A DNA stretch of 35,489 nucleotides from Spirochaetales bacterium UBA6872 (GCA_002452215.1 DKCO01000006.1:1-35489), one strand, 5' to 3'. Shown: positions 17,317-25,212, counted from the first letter of the stretch. The notes: generated by a model from the letters alone, not told the origin. Made by a program: numbers and translations.

Positions 17317-18605
17317 ATTTCCTCTGATGCTTGATAAACTAATTCTACTAGATTCTCGATTTGTTCAATCTCTACTGAACAATATGCCAATCGAAGAGTC
17401 TTTCCCATTATGTTTATCGCACCTACTTGGTATTTTTCCAAAAGATAGCATCTAAGCTCTTCTGCATCATTTCCGAGAGTATCGAAAGCCATAAAGTAAC
17501 CAGAGTTGAATGGATATGGCTTCAAGAACTTGCTGTCCTTGTACTTCTCTAACACCCTCTTGATCTCGATATAGCGCGCTGAAACGACATCAAAAAGATA
17601 ATCCTTGTCTTTTTGATAGTTTCTTCCTTCCCTTATAGCCTTCAGAAGAAGAGATTGGCCGGGTCTGTCGCAATTTGATACAGAGCATCTTATTGCACCT
17701 AATGTCTTTTTCGACAGCGCATCAAGATGATCTGGCGTAAAGCCTTTTGAGCCGTATGTTATGAAACCAATTCTGAAGCCCCAAACCATCTCCTCTTTTG
17801 TTGCAGCATCACCTTTGATTGCAAATATATTCTCATGAGCGTTGACAAGATAAGAAAAAAGCGACTCTTTCTCTGTATCGTTATCATAAAACAACCCAAA
17901 GTAAGCATCATCTGTGATCACCATTATTTTTTTACCTGTATTTGCTACAGAAACAATGGCATCCACTATTGCTTTCGACTCATCTTTTGATGGTGAGAAC
18001 CCTGTAGGATTGTTCGGAAAATTCAAGATTACTCTTGCCTTATCTCCCTTGCTCTCCATTAAGGCTTTTTTCATTCCTTCCACATTGAACTTTCCGTCTT
18101 TGAATGACTTGAAAAGCTTCAAGCTTCCCCCTGCCAAATCGCAAAAGATCAATTCGTAATTGTCCCAGAAAAGATCCGGACAGACAACTTCATCTCCATC
18201 ATCCACAAAGAGTGTTGCAATCGTACTTATAGTATGAGTAAGTCCAGCTGTAACAAGAGGATCTGAGAACAACTTGCCTTTGAGAGTTGGATTTTTCACT
18301 ACCATCTGTTCTTTCCAAACAGCTCTAAGTTCCTTATCTCCTCCACCTGGTGCATAGCTGAAGATCTGGCTTTTCTTAAAAGAACCGGGAACAAATTGAT
18401 CATAGATATCAGAAAGACAAAAAGGTTCACCGTGATCAGTTGCAAGACCTACAGTTGCATTGTATCTCTTTGCCTTTGCGCTAGCTTCAGCACTCTGAGC
18501 AACGATGCCTTTTGGGAAAAACAATCTTTTCCCTTTGCTTGAAAGAAAATCATAGGCAACAGAATCCTTTAAAGTATTGTTGAGTTCAATAGCAAGTTCG
18601 TTCAT
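17307..18605 (-). CDS. Class I/II PLP-dependent aminotransferase
   Basis: The 432-residue protein has the fold-type I aminotransferase pattern. It shows TAGLTHTISTIATLFVDDGDEVVCPDLFWDNY (cofactor phosphate and aromatic stacking region), NFPNNPTGFSPS near 200, and ITDDAYFGLFY with the Asp that contacts the pyridine nitrogen. FAIKGDAATKEEMVWGFRIGF contains the Schiff-base Lys region and a following Arg, and a final LRLAYCSVE holds the substrate carboxylate Arg. The amino donor and acceptor cannot be assigned; aspartate or aromatic aminotransferase activity is plausible. AAGGAGAAG lies directly upstream of the ATG. It lies 38 bp after the ligase gene and overlaps the ModE-like gene, heading a three-gene overlapping set with a sugar kinase, which is an unusual pairing. 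Confidence 0.85.
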   Translation of the reverse strand: MNELAIELNNTLKDSVAYDFLSSKGKRLFFPKGIVAQSAEASAKAKRYNATVGLATDHGEPFCLSDIYDQFVPGSFKKSQIFSYAPGGGDKELRAVWKEQMVVKNPTLKGKLFSDPLVTAGLTHTISTIATLFVDDGDEVVCPDLFWDNYELIFCDLAGGSLKLFKSFKDGKFNVEGMKKALMESKGDKARVILNFPNNPTGFSPSKDESKAIVDAIVSVANTGKKIMVITDDAYFGLFYDNDTEKESLFSYLVNAHENIFAIKGDAATKEEMVWGFRIGFITYGSKGFTPDHLDALSKKTLGAIRCSVSNCDRPGQSLLLKAIREGRNYQKDKDYLFDVVSARYIEIKRVLEKYKDSKFLKPYPFNSGYFMAFDTLGNDAEELRCYLLEKYQVGAINIMGKTLRLAYCSVEIEQIENLVELVYQASEEIWS

Positions 18606-18643
18606 CTCTTCTCCTTAGCCAATAATATTATAGAATATCGAAT

Positions 18644-20752
18644 TTAGAAAAGCTGACCTTGAGGGTCAATATCCTTATCCTTTTCTCCATCTTCTTTTCC
18701 GAGAAGCTTCATGAACTCTTCCTCGGAAACTATCTTAACACCTAATCGCTCAGCCTCGCTTCGCTTCGATCCTCCGCCCTTGCCAGCAAGAAGATGAGTT
18801 GTTTTACTTGTTACACTTTGAGCTGTTCGCCCACCTCTTTTCTCGATCTCTTGCAAAGCTTTTGAGCGAGGATTGAAGTTTTCGAAAGATCCTGTTGCAA
18901 CCCATACTTGACCTGAGAAAGTATCATCCAAATGCTCATCTTTTTGATCCAATGCGGTGCTAGTATGGATGCCATGCGAACCAAGGGATGCAATAGTTGT
19001 TTTCAGCCTCTCATCTTTAAATGCATCTATGAGGATCCTTGCTGTGCTTTCACCTATCCCTTTATAACGTGTATAGACAGATATATCGCCCTTTTCAGAT
19101 GCATCTATGAATTTTGAAAACGAGTCAAAACCAGCATCTACCAAAGCTGAAGCATTCTTTCCTGCAATTTCAGGAATACCTAATGATGCAAGTACGACTT
19201 TAAATGGCTTATCAATAGATTCTTTTATCCCTTTTTTCAAAAGCTCTATCGTTCTCAAACCAATGCCAGGCTTGCCAATCAAGCTGTCATAATTTGCACT
19301 GTATATGTCCTCTATCGATTTCAAGAGACCTTCGTTGTACAAAACTTCAACTGTCTTTGGCCCTAGTGTCTCTATGTCCATTTGGTCGCGACCTGCAAAA
19401 TATGAAATACGCCCCTTAACTTGATCTGGACAGTCATAGTTTGGACAGAATTCATGAGCGCCATTCCTTTTCAAAGGAGTATGGCAAGTAGGACATGTCT
19501 CAGGCATTTTGTATGTAGTGTTGCCACTGTTGTTTTTCTCAACAACTTCTTCAACTGCTGGTATAACATCTCCTCTTTTTGTTATGGAGACAGTATCACC
19601 AATTGCGAGTTCAAGCTCATCTATATACTCTTGGTTATGAAGCGTTGCTCTTGATATAGTAGAGCCTCCCAACTTTGTAGGAGTAAGCTCAGCGACCGGA
19701 GTTATTCTCCCAGTTCTCCCAACTTGGCAAGTTATGCCTTTCAAAATAGCAAGTGCTTGTGGGGCCTCAAATTTATATGCAATTGCCCATCTTGGGTGAT
19801 GTTCTGTATATCCGAAACGTTCACGTGCCGCTATCTCATTGACCTTGAATACAAGGCCATCTATGTCATAGCTCAAATTAGGACGTTCCTCTGTTTTGAA
19901 TTTCAGATAATCTTCCAATTGGTCAAAAGCATATGCTTTCCCTTCAAGATTTGCATCAGATAGCTTTTTCTCGGCATCTGATTGTGTTTTGTCAAAAAAA
20001 GCCAGATGGGAATCGATTCTAAAGCCAAGTGATTTAAGTTTTGCAAGGATATGCAAATGATCCTTTGGCATGTCATCTTTATTGGCCCAAAAACCTTCAT
20101 AGCAAAACATATTAAGTGGTATTCGGGCTGTTTCACTTGATTTTTGACGTCTTACAGCACCAGCGGCCAGATTTCTTGGATTGGCAGCCCTCTCTGATTC
20201 ATCGAGTTCCATGTTAAGCCTATCGAAATCTGCTTTAGCAAGATAAACCTCGCCTCTAACAGCTATATCGATTGCTTCAGCAAGCTTCAATGGAACGCTC
20301 TTAATAGTCTTGATGTTATTTGTAACATCATTGCCTATCTCTCCGTTTCCTCTTGTGACAGCTCTTGCTAGAAGTCCATCTTCATAGTAAAGAACCATTG
20401 ATATACCATCTATCTTTTCTTCTGCTACGAATGAAAGCTCACCACCTTCCTTCTCTATTGACTTTGAAAAAAATGATAGCACCTCTTGCCTTGAATAAGC
20501 CTTGTCCAAAGAAAGCACTGGAATCGTGTGCCTCACCTCTGGAAATTCATTTGTAAGGTCTGAACCAACTCTCTTTGTTGGCGAATCAGGTAAAGCATAT
20601 TCAGGGTATTTATCCTCAAGATCCTTGAGCTTGTCCCAAAGTCCATCGTATTCGCTATCGGGAACCAATGATATTCCATCCTTGTAATATGCATCTTGGT
20701 ACTTAGTCAACTTAGCGGAAAGATCTTCGATTTCTTTTCTTACATCATCCAT
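18644..20752 (-). CDS. ligA: NAD-dependent DNA ligase
   Basis: The 702-residue enzyme seals DNA nicks during replication and repair using NAD. Domains in order are Ia (DAYYKDGISLVPDSEYDGLWD), the adenylation domain with active-site Lys113 in AEEKIDGIS and later RGEVYL and DGLVFKVN, an OB fold (QVGRTGRITPVAELTP), and a four-Cys zinc finger (CPTCHTPLKRNG...CPNYDC). Helix-hairpin-helix repeats (IGKPGIGLRTIELL, YKGIGESTARIL) and a BRCT domain (FSGQVWVATGSFENFNPRSK) follow. All expected domains are present at the usual length. I choose the ATG at 20752 (MDDVRKEI). The frame is open a little further to a TTG, but neither start has a good ribosome-binding site. Confidence 0.97.
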   Translation of the reverse strand: MDDVRKEIEDLSAKLTKYQDAYYKDGISLVPDSEYDGLWDKLKDLEDKYPEYALPDSPTKRVGSDLTNEFPEVRHTIPVLSLDKAYSRQEVLSFFSKSIEKEGGELSFVAEEKIDGISMVLYYEDGLLARAVTRGNGEIGNDVTNNIKTIKSVPLKLAEAIDIAVRGEVYLAKADFDRLNMELDESERAANPRNLAAGAVRRQKSSETARIPLNMFCYEGFWANKDDMPKDHLHILAKLKSLGFRIDSHLAFFDKTQSDAEKKLSDANLEGKAYAFDQLEDYLKFKTEERPNLSYDIDGLVFKVNEIAARERFGYTEHHPRWAIAYKFEAPQALAILKGITCQVGRTGRITPVAELTPTKLGGSTISRATLHNQEYIDELELAIGDTVSITKRGDVIPAVEEVVEKNNSGNTTYKMPETCPTCHTPLKRNGAHEFCPNYDCPDQVKGRISYFAGRDQMDIETLGPKTVEVLYNEGLLKSIEDIYSANYDSLIGKPGIGLRTIELLKKGIKESIDKPFKVVLASLGIPEIAGKNASALVDAGFDSFSKFIDASEKGDISVYTRYKGIGESTARILIDAFKDERLKTTIASLGSHGIHTSTALDQKDEHLDDTFSGQVWVATGSFENFNPRSKALQEIEKRGGRTAQSVTSKTTHLLAGKGGGSKRSEAERLGVKIVSEEEFMKLLGKEDGEKDKDIDPQGQLF

Positions 20753-20811
20753 GATGCTAAGATAATACACCAATCATTGTTTTTTACACATAGTCCAAGG
20801 CAAAGATATCA

Positions 20812-21495
20812 TCAAATCTTCCTTATGCAATAAAATCCATCTTTTTGCTCTATTGCATAGCGTATGCCATTTTCAAGCAGAACCGAATTGGTATCTCTTA
20901 TGAGTTCTTTTAGCGACAGAAACATATCCTCTCCATCTGGTTTCTTATGATAAACAGCGATATATAGGGATATTAGTGAATATTTGCAACTTGGATTTAG
21001 AAATAGAAGGAATAACAAGCTAAATGCTGAAGGAGAAAACATTATTCTCTTATTCGAAAACACTATGGAATTTGACTCTGCCTCCATGGTAACACCATCT
21101 GGCAATATAGCTTTCTTGTCGATTGCAAAAAGAAGATCCCTCCTGATGTTCAAAACAAGCTCATCAAGATCCTTGAATTTCGATATCTCTCTTATTTTCT
21201 CTATAAGTTCCAACAAAATTTCCTGGCCATATATATCTTTGTTGAAATCAATTATGTTGACTTCTATTGTTATCGTCTTGAGATTATCGACAGTCGGACG
21301 TCTTCCGATATTTACAACGCCATTGTATTCATCGCCCAAAATAAAAACTTTAGTGGTATAGACGCCATCTTCAATGGATAGCAATTTATCATTTGCTTCA
21401 ACATTTGCAGTAGGAATACCCAAGAACCGCCCTAGTCCCTTTCCATGAACGATTTTACCCTCTATTAAGCATAAAGCTCTTTTTCCACCATACAT
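20812..21495 (-). CDS. Riboflavin kinase with C-terminal winged-helix-like domain
   Basis: The 227-residue protein starts with a flavokinase barrel (about 10-130): IEGKIVHGKGLGRFLGIPTANVE carries the ATP/flavin-binding GIPTAN motif, and VNIGRRPTV and EVNIIDFNKDIYGQEILLELIEKIR are the typical catalytic-strand segments. The enzyme converts riboflavin to FMN. The nucleotidyl-transferase half of normal bifunctional RibF is absent. Instead, about residues 150-227 (SPSAFSLLFLLFLNP, then FLSLKELIRDTNSVLLEN, then YAIEQKDGFYCIRKI) resemble a PhoB/OmpR-type winged helix, suggesting a flavin-linked regulator. The start lacks a clear ribosome-binding site, and the frame is open 16 codons upstream without another ATG, so the true N-terminus is uncertain. 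It lies immediately beside the prophage left end. Confidence 0.75.
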   Translation of the reverse strand: MYGGKRALCLIEGKIVHGKGLGRFLGIPTANVEANDKLLSIEDGVYTTKVFILGDEYNGVVNIGRRPTVDNLKTITIEVNIIDFNKDIYGQEILLELIEKIREISKFKDLDELVLNIRRDLLFAIDKKAILPDGVTMEAESNSIVFSNKRIMFSPSAFSLLFLLFLNPSCKYSLISLYIAVYHKKPDGEDMFLSLKELIRDTNSVLLENGIRYAIEQKDGFYCIRKI

Positions 21496-21898
21496 ATTGA
21501 AAAGAATAGGAACTGAATCTTTGCTTGTAAAGCATCCATCTCTTTATTTAGTGCGATCAGACATCTACGAAATTGAAACAATATTAAGAAATCAAATAAT
21601 GATTTCAATAAGGAGTTAAAGCACATACTAAATAGATAAAATGCTAACAAGCATAGTGTGCTCAAACGTGTTGGATATAGCATAAATTGCTCTTTGAAAT
21701 GCCTGAGACGGTTGAAATTGTGGCGAATTGTAACTAATATATTCGTATTTGCAAGTGAATTTAATGAGACCATAGCACTTTGCAATGTTTGTTACATATG
21801 TTATCATTTCTTTGTGTTGGAAAAAATTATAACACTTTCATTACCAAGCTTCACCGTAAAAGTGTGCTTATTGAGCACAAAAAAAAGGACGGTAGCAA
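21496..21898. other. Gene-free spacer holding the prophage left junction
   Basis: This 403-bp AT-rich stretch separates the riboflavin kinase gene from the integrase. No tRNA or convincing coding frame is present. Just before the integrase start is a perfect 6-bp hairpin, TGTGCT/AGCACA (21863-21868 and 21874-21879), followed by an A-tract that merges into the AAAGGA ribosome-binding site of the integrase. The left attachment site should lie here, but its core cannot be identified without the right end of the prophage. Confidence 0.5.
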
Positions 21899-23086
21899 AT
21901 GGCAAAAACAAACAACCATCCACTCGTTTACCAGAGGAAAGACAGCCCATATTGGTTTGTAAGGCTGAAGAATCCCATCACAGGAAAAGTCATCAGAAAA
22001 TCAACAGGCATGTCGGATTATGACGAAGCGTTTGAATACGCAAAGATTGAGCTGATGAAACTCAACTATGGCTATAAAAGCCATGAGCAATGGATCTCTG
22101 GATTGACATTAAAGGCAATGATTACGCTGTATTCCGATCCAGATACAAATCCTCGGTTCAAGCAGGCGCAGGATGACGGCTCAAAATACGGGAAAGAATA
22201 CGCATTCGCAGTTGCAAGCCATAGCAAATGGATGTTGCAGGCTTTCAATGAAGAGGCCAAGAACATCCTCGATATGGATGTCGCCGAGATTAGGGCTTAC
22301 CAGCTTAAAGTCCTCAAAGGAATCATAGTTGCGAAAAAAGGCCATACAAGAGGAGCTCAAATCAAGTTCACATTGCTCAAGACAATGTTTTCGCAAGCCC
22401 ATGAGGATGGCATCATAGATATCTCTCCCGCCAAAGACTTGAAGGATATAGCCTATAAGGAAAAAAGACGCAGTGCCGTGGACTTCGAGATCATATACAA
22501 GCTTATATGCGCAAAAGACAGATTCCTTGACATTGAGGATTGGGCCTTCTATACACTCTTGGCAACAACAGGGATGAGAAGATCCGAAGTCCTCGCGATC
22601 AATGCAAACAAGATACACAATGGAGTCTATACATTGGACAGCGCAATAAAAAGCAACAACAAAGATGATATAGGACTTCCAAAATGGGACATAGTAAGAG
22701 TCATACCTCTTCCACGAATTGCTCTTTGGACATTGTCGTTCCTTACCCCTGCCGAGAATGGCAGGTATTTCGACAAGGGACGCTACTGGGCTGTCGAATC
22801 CTTCAAAAGAACAAAAAACATAGCCATATCGATTTTCCCAGAGGAAAGAGAAACATGGGAGAAGGTCACAGCCCATATCCTAAGGCATTCTCTCAACACG
22901 AACCTCCTGGCAAATGACGTATCACCAGTGATGACGGCATACTATCTCGCATGGCAACATCAAGCCCTGATAGATATGCAGCAAAGATATACACATCTCC
23001 AAGCAATGAAACTAAAGTCGGTAGCTGACAATATCGATATCATGTTTCCCATACCAGAAGATGGTGCTATCCAAAAAACATGCTAG
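21899..23086 (+). CDS. Tyrosine recombinase, prophage integrase
   Basis: The 395-residue integrase has an N-terminal DNA-binding region (YQRKDSPYWFVRLKNPITGK), a core-binding domain (about 70-185) and a catalytic domain (about 190-380). Active-site residues are visible: R227 in LLATTGMRRSEVL, K251 in AIKSNN, H326 and R329 in TAHILRHSLNT, H354 in LAWQHQALIDM, and nucleophile Y364 in QQRYTHL. The ATG follows AAAGGA by about 9 nt. It catalyses site-specific integration and probably excision. Its position at the chromosome-phage boundary, reading into the prophage and convergent with the late genes, fits the usual layout. Confidence 0.95.
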   Translation: MAKTNNHPLVYQRKDSPYWFVRLKNPITGKVIRKSTGMSDYDEAFEYAKIELMKLNYGYKSHEQWISGLTLKAMITLYSDPDTNPRFKQAQDDGSKYGKEYAFAVASHSKWMLQAFNEEAKNILDMDVAEIRAYQLKVLKGIIVAKKGHTRGAQIKFTLLKTMFSQAHEDGIIDISPAKDLKDIAYKEKRRSAVDFEIIYKLICAKDRFLDIEDWAFYTLLATTGMRRSEVLAINANKIHNGVYTLDSAIKSNNKDDIGLPKWDIVRVIPLPRIALWTLSFLTPAENGRYFDKGRYWAVESFKRTKNIAISIFPEERETWEKVTAHILRHSLNTNLLANDVSPVMTAYYLAWQHQALIDMQQRYTHLQAMKLKSVADNIDIMFPIPEDGAIQKTC

Positions 23087-23100
23087 ATGCAATCTCAAAA

Positions 23101-23133
23101 AATCAGTTGTCCGTGAAAAGCGAACAACTGATT
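23101..23133. terminator. Convergent terminator between integrase and late phage genes
   Basis: AATCAGTTGT (23101-23110) and ACAACTGATT (23124-23133) form a perfect 10-bp stem with a 13-nt loop. On the minus strand the stem runs straight into TTTTTT, giving a strong terminator for the late operon. On the plus strand it is followed by CTACTTTT, a weaker stop for the integrase transcript. Confidence 0.9.
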
Positions 23134-23165
23134 CTACTTTTAATGAGAAAGCCGAGCTGTAGACT

Positions 23166-23906
23166 CTACCATTCCCATCCAACGGAGCCGGTAAATGCCA
23201 TACGATCTATATCGCTTTCGAACTTTGCATTCGTGAATGTTCCGAACATATACTGTCCACCGACAGCAAGGGTAAGCCCTTTCCCAAGTCTTACACCAAC
23301 TTGGGCGGAAGCTCCATAGACAGGAGTCTTGTCTTGGAATCCAACAACAAGGCCTATATTCGTGAACATCTTTGTTGATTGTTCCTTTTTGAGGGCATTC
23401 TCTAGGATTTCCTTCTCTGTCTCTAGCTCCACATTCCTGTTCGCATAATCAACATTCGATGCTGCCATCCTATCAAGCTTAGCAGAATTCTCCTTGGCAA
23501 GAGCATCTTCCACCTGTTCCAGCTCCGTGTAGGCTTGGAATGCGGAAGCAAGCTCCGCGACAGTGTCCTTAATCTCCACCGTGACTTTCTTCGAGCTTTC
23601 CAAGCTGTTCTGCAAGTCGACAACTCGCTGCATTAATTCTTTCGAGTTGATCGTGCTGTAATCTGTTGATAGCATCTTGGGTGAGCCGGTTGGAGACGGT
23701 TGCTCCACTTCCGATTCCTGCTGTATCAGGATCTCTTTTGCCGTTGAAATCGGTTCTTGCTGAATCGATTCCTCGGTCTTTGCCGATTTTGTAGGCCAAG
23801 CCGCCAACGATTGCAGAGCCAAGCAGAGCACACACAAACTTGCCAGGAGGACTTTGCAAGGCCTGTCCCAAGTTCCTAAGCCATTTCTTGATCTTTTTCC
23901 ACACAT
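23166..23906 (-). CDS. Phage secreted coiled-coil protein with beta-strand C-terminus; spanin candidate
   Basis: The 246-residue protein has an N-terminal signal or anchor (VLLASLCVLCLALQSLAAW), a Ser/Pro/Gln-rich spacer, and a coiled coil at about 80-175 (STINSKELMQRVVDLQNSLES, then VDYANRNVELETEKEILENALKKE). The C-terminus has four short amphipathic strands (NIGLVVGF, VYGASAQVGVRLG, GLTLAVGGQYMF, RMAFTGSVGWEW) ending in an aromatic residue, as outer-membrane strands do. A membrane-proximal N-terminus, periplasmic coiled coil and outer-membrane-like C-terminus would suit a protein linking the two membranes at lysis. I do not recognise a named family. The ATG overlaps the upstream stop (TAATG). 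It is the last late gene before the terminator. Confidence 0.7.
   Translation of the reverse strand: MCGKRSRNGLGTWDRPCKVLLASLCVLCLALQSLAAWPTKSAKTEESIQQEPISTAKEILIQQESEVEQPSPTGSPKMLSTDYSTINSKELMQRVVDLQNSLESSKKVTVEIKDTVAELASAFQAYTELEQVEDALAKENSAKLDRMAASNVDYANRNVELETEKEILENALKKEQSTKMFTNIGLVVGFQDKTPVYGASAQVGVRLGKGLTLAVGGQYMFGTFTNAKFESDIDRMAFTGSVGWEW
23569..23904 (-). CDS. Overlapping frame: short single-membrane-span protein, possible nested lysis gene
   Basis: A second frame begins at a GTG that overlaps the neighbouring ATG (ATGTG), so both share one ribosome-binding site (GGAG, about 8 nt upstream). It encodes about 111 residues: a basic start (MWKKIKKWLRNLGQAL when read from GTG), one hydrophobic segment (FVCALLGSAIVGGLAYKIG), then a charged helical tail ending KLEESHGGD. 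That layout is like an inner-membrane spanin (Rz type). The whole frame lies inside the first 113 codons of the secreted coiled-coil gene. Nested or overlapping spanin genes are well known in phages of diderms, but this may also be a chance open frame. The hydrophobic-then-charged profile in both frames is what makes it worth listing. Confidence 0.4.
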   Translation of the reverse strand: MWKKIKKWLRNLGQALQSPPGKFVCALLGSAIVGGLAYKIGKDRGIDSARTDFNGKRDPDTAGIGSGATVSNRLTQDAINRLQHDQLERINAASCRLAEQLGKLEESHGGD

Positions 23907-24565
23907 TAATTCTTCTCCTTCTTCTTTCGATTAGCAATCAGCCTACCAATATAGCCATTAATGAGCGATATACCAGTTCCATTGTCTGCAACGCTGTCTG
24001 CTGAAGCCAGTTCCCTGTATGTCTCATATCCAGGAGTGAAAGGCTCGCTGACCAGCAGACTGCCCTCCAGGCTATCGCCTTGCAGGTGGCAAAACAAAGT
24101 CTTTTCCAAAGCCTCCCTGACTTCCGCATCATCCATCTTTGGAAACTTCTTCACAAGTTTCCTGTAAGCCACAGTCTTGATAAAAACCATTCTCTCGGTA
24201 TCTGTCATCACAGATATGCGATAAGCAAACCATCCCCATGCAAATGTTCCAGCACATGCGACTGAAAGCAATGCAAGCCTGACGAACAGTTGAAGAAATG
24301 TTGCACAGGAGGCTAGAAACATCCATAGGAAATCGCATGTCAAAACAAATGCCATAAGTACCACGTATTGCCAAGTGATAAGCTTCCTATTAGATAGAAC
24401 CTTAGTAGAGATATCCTCTATCGCCAAGGCAAGGACTGTCACAAACACAACAACAGTGAGCACATCCAATGCCTGAGCAAATGGCAGGTACCCTAATGAG
24501 TAAATGATCCACAATGCTATCACTATCCCTAGCGACATGGCATTTTTTAAAAAAGTAAAAATCAT
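23906..24565 (-). CDS. Phage membrane protein of unknown function in lysis region
   Basis: The 219-residue protein has about four hydrophobic segments in its first 120 residues (SLGIVIALWIIYSLGYL, VLTVVVFVTVLALAI, YVVLMAFVLTCDFLWMFLASC, LFVRLALLSVACAGTFAWGWF). A soluble C-terminal part of about 100 residues follows, with several charged helices (MVFIKTVAYRKLVKKFPKMDDAEVREALEK). I do not recognise a family. It overlaps the holin-like gene by 4 bp and its stop overlaps the next start (TAATG), so it is translationally coupled within the late block. It could be a holin, an antiholin or an envelope-modifying protein. Confidence 0.65.
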   Translation of the reverse strand: MIFTFLKNAMSLGIVIALWIIYSLGYLPFAQALDVLTVVVFVTVLALAIEDISTKVLSNRKLITWQYVVLMAFVLTCDFLWMFLASCATFLQLFVRLALLSVACAGTFAWGWFAYRISVMTDTERMVFIKTVAYRKLVKKFPKMDDAEVREALEKTLFCHLQGDSLEGSLLVSEPFTPGYETYRELASADSVADNGTGISLINGYIGRLIANRKKKEKN

Positions 24566-24894
24566 ATCAGATCTCCTTCTTTTTCCCTTTTAGCAGAATC
24601 CTTATGCTTGCATGAGCAACCTTTCGCAGTACCATGGAACAAGTCCCAAGCAAAGACAGCTATCCCAGAAGACAGAATTCCCCTCTTTATACCAAAATCC
24701 CATAGAATAAAGAGGATTCCATCGTCCCATGACGATACAAGACCTACGATTGACCAGATCAATATTCCCAATATCGTGAGAACTAGGCATATCAACTCAT
24801 TGTTGGTGCCTGTACGATACTTGATTGTTGAACCAATGATTGCGAGGACGACTGCAACGGTAAGGATTCCCTTATTAAACAGTATTGTCCACAT
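24562..24894 (-). CDS. Candidate phage holin
   Basis: A protein of about 110 residues starting MWTILFNKG, with AGAAGG about 10 nt upstream of ATG 24894. The longer frame starts at a TTG without support. Three hydrophobic segments (ILTVAVVLAIIGSTIKY, LICLVLTILGILIWSIVGLV, ILSSGIAVFAWDLFHG) precede a short, highly charged C-terminal tail, GCSCKHKDSAKREKEGDLI. The size, three spans and basic or charged tail fit class I-like holins, and its position before other membrane genes fits a lysis cassette. This rests on topology and context only. Confidence 0.55.
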   Translation of the reverse strand: MWTILFNKGILTVAVVLAIIGSTIKYRTGTNNELICLVLTILGILIWSIVGLVSSWDDGILFILWDFGIKRGILSSGIAVFAWDLFHGTAKGCSCKHKDSAKREKEGDLI

Positions 24895-25013
24895 ATCCAA
24901 TAAACCTTCTTTCCGACTGACCAACTAAAGATTAATCCATATCAGAAGAGACTGAAAGCTACGCCGTTACTTTCCCGGAATAGACAAAACGTATTGCAAA
25001 ATATTCCAACCTA

Positions 25014-25042
25014 TTGTTTGGAAAACGGAAATATTGTAGAAT
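25014..25042 (+). promoter_or_regulatory. Promoter for candidate plus-strand small RNA
   Basis: TTGTTT (25014-25019), a 17-bp spacer and TAGAAT (25037-25042, five of six matches to TATAAT) form a plausible sigma-70 promoter. It points toward the hairpin-terminated RNA just downstream, against the direction of the surrounding late genes. Confidence 0.45.
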
Positions 25043-25048
25043 AAACAT

Positions 25049-25114
25049 AAGGGTAGGTTTCGGCATAAAACGAACCCAGGATACCGTGGCTTTGCAGAGT
25101 TGCGGTATTTTTTA
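25049..25114 (+). ncRNA. Candidate phage small RNA, antisense to late operon leader
   Basis: About 66 nt would run from the promoter at 25014-25042 to a strong intrinsic terminator. The terminator is a 12-bp hairpin at 25081-25108 (ATACCG paired with CGGTAT, extended inward through G.U pairs to a UGCA loop) followed by a T6 tract. The extended stem uses about five G.U pairs that would be A.C mismatches on the other strand, so the structure belongs to plus-strand RNA. A second hairpin, GGTTTCG with CGAACC, lies at about 25056-25076. No open frame of note is inside. It sits in the gap between the single-span protein gene and the holin-like gene and could base-pair with the late mRNA. The rest of the gap (24895-25013 and 25115-25212) has no gene. 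It contains an ACAAC/GTTGT palindrome at 25147-25162 that could be an operator. Confidence 0.5.
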
Positions 25115-25212
25115 TTGACATCCATAAGTTCAAAAAATGAGAACTAACAACGTCGTAGTTGTCATAAGATATGTAAAAATCGTGCTATAAGTTCCATACT
25201 TTGGAATTTATA

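Noticed and set aside
21465..21785. 106-codon minus-strand frame overlapping the riboflavin kinase start
   Set aside because: Hydrophobic, AT-driven composition. It overlaps a recognised domain in another frame, with no start signal or family pattern.
22181..22876. 231-codon minus-strand frame antisense to the integrase
   Set aside because: Cys-rich composition without domain pattern or ribosome-binding site. The opposite frame has a complete tyrosine recombinase active site.
23101..23133. Inverted repeat considered as an attachment or operator site
   Set aside because: Its position between convergent genes and the T6 run on the minus strand make a terminator the simpler reading.
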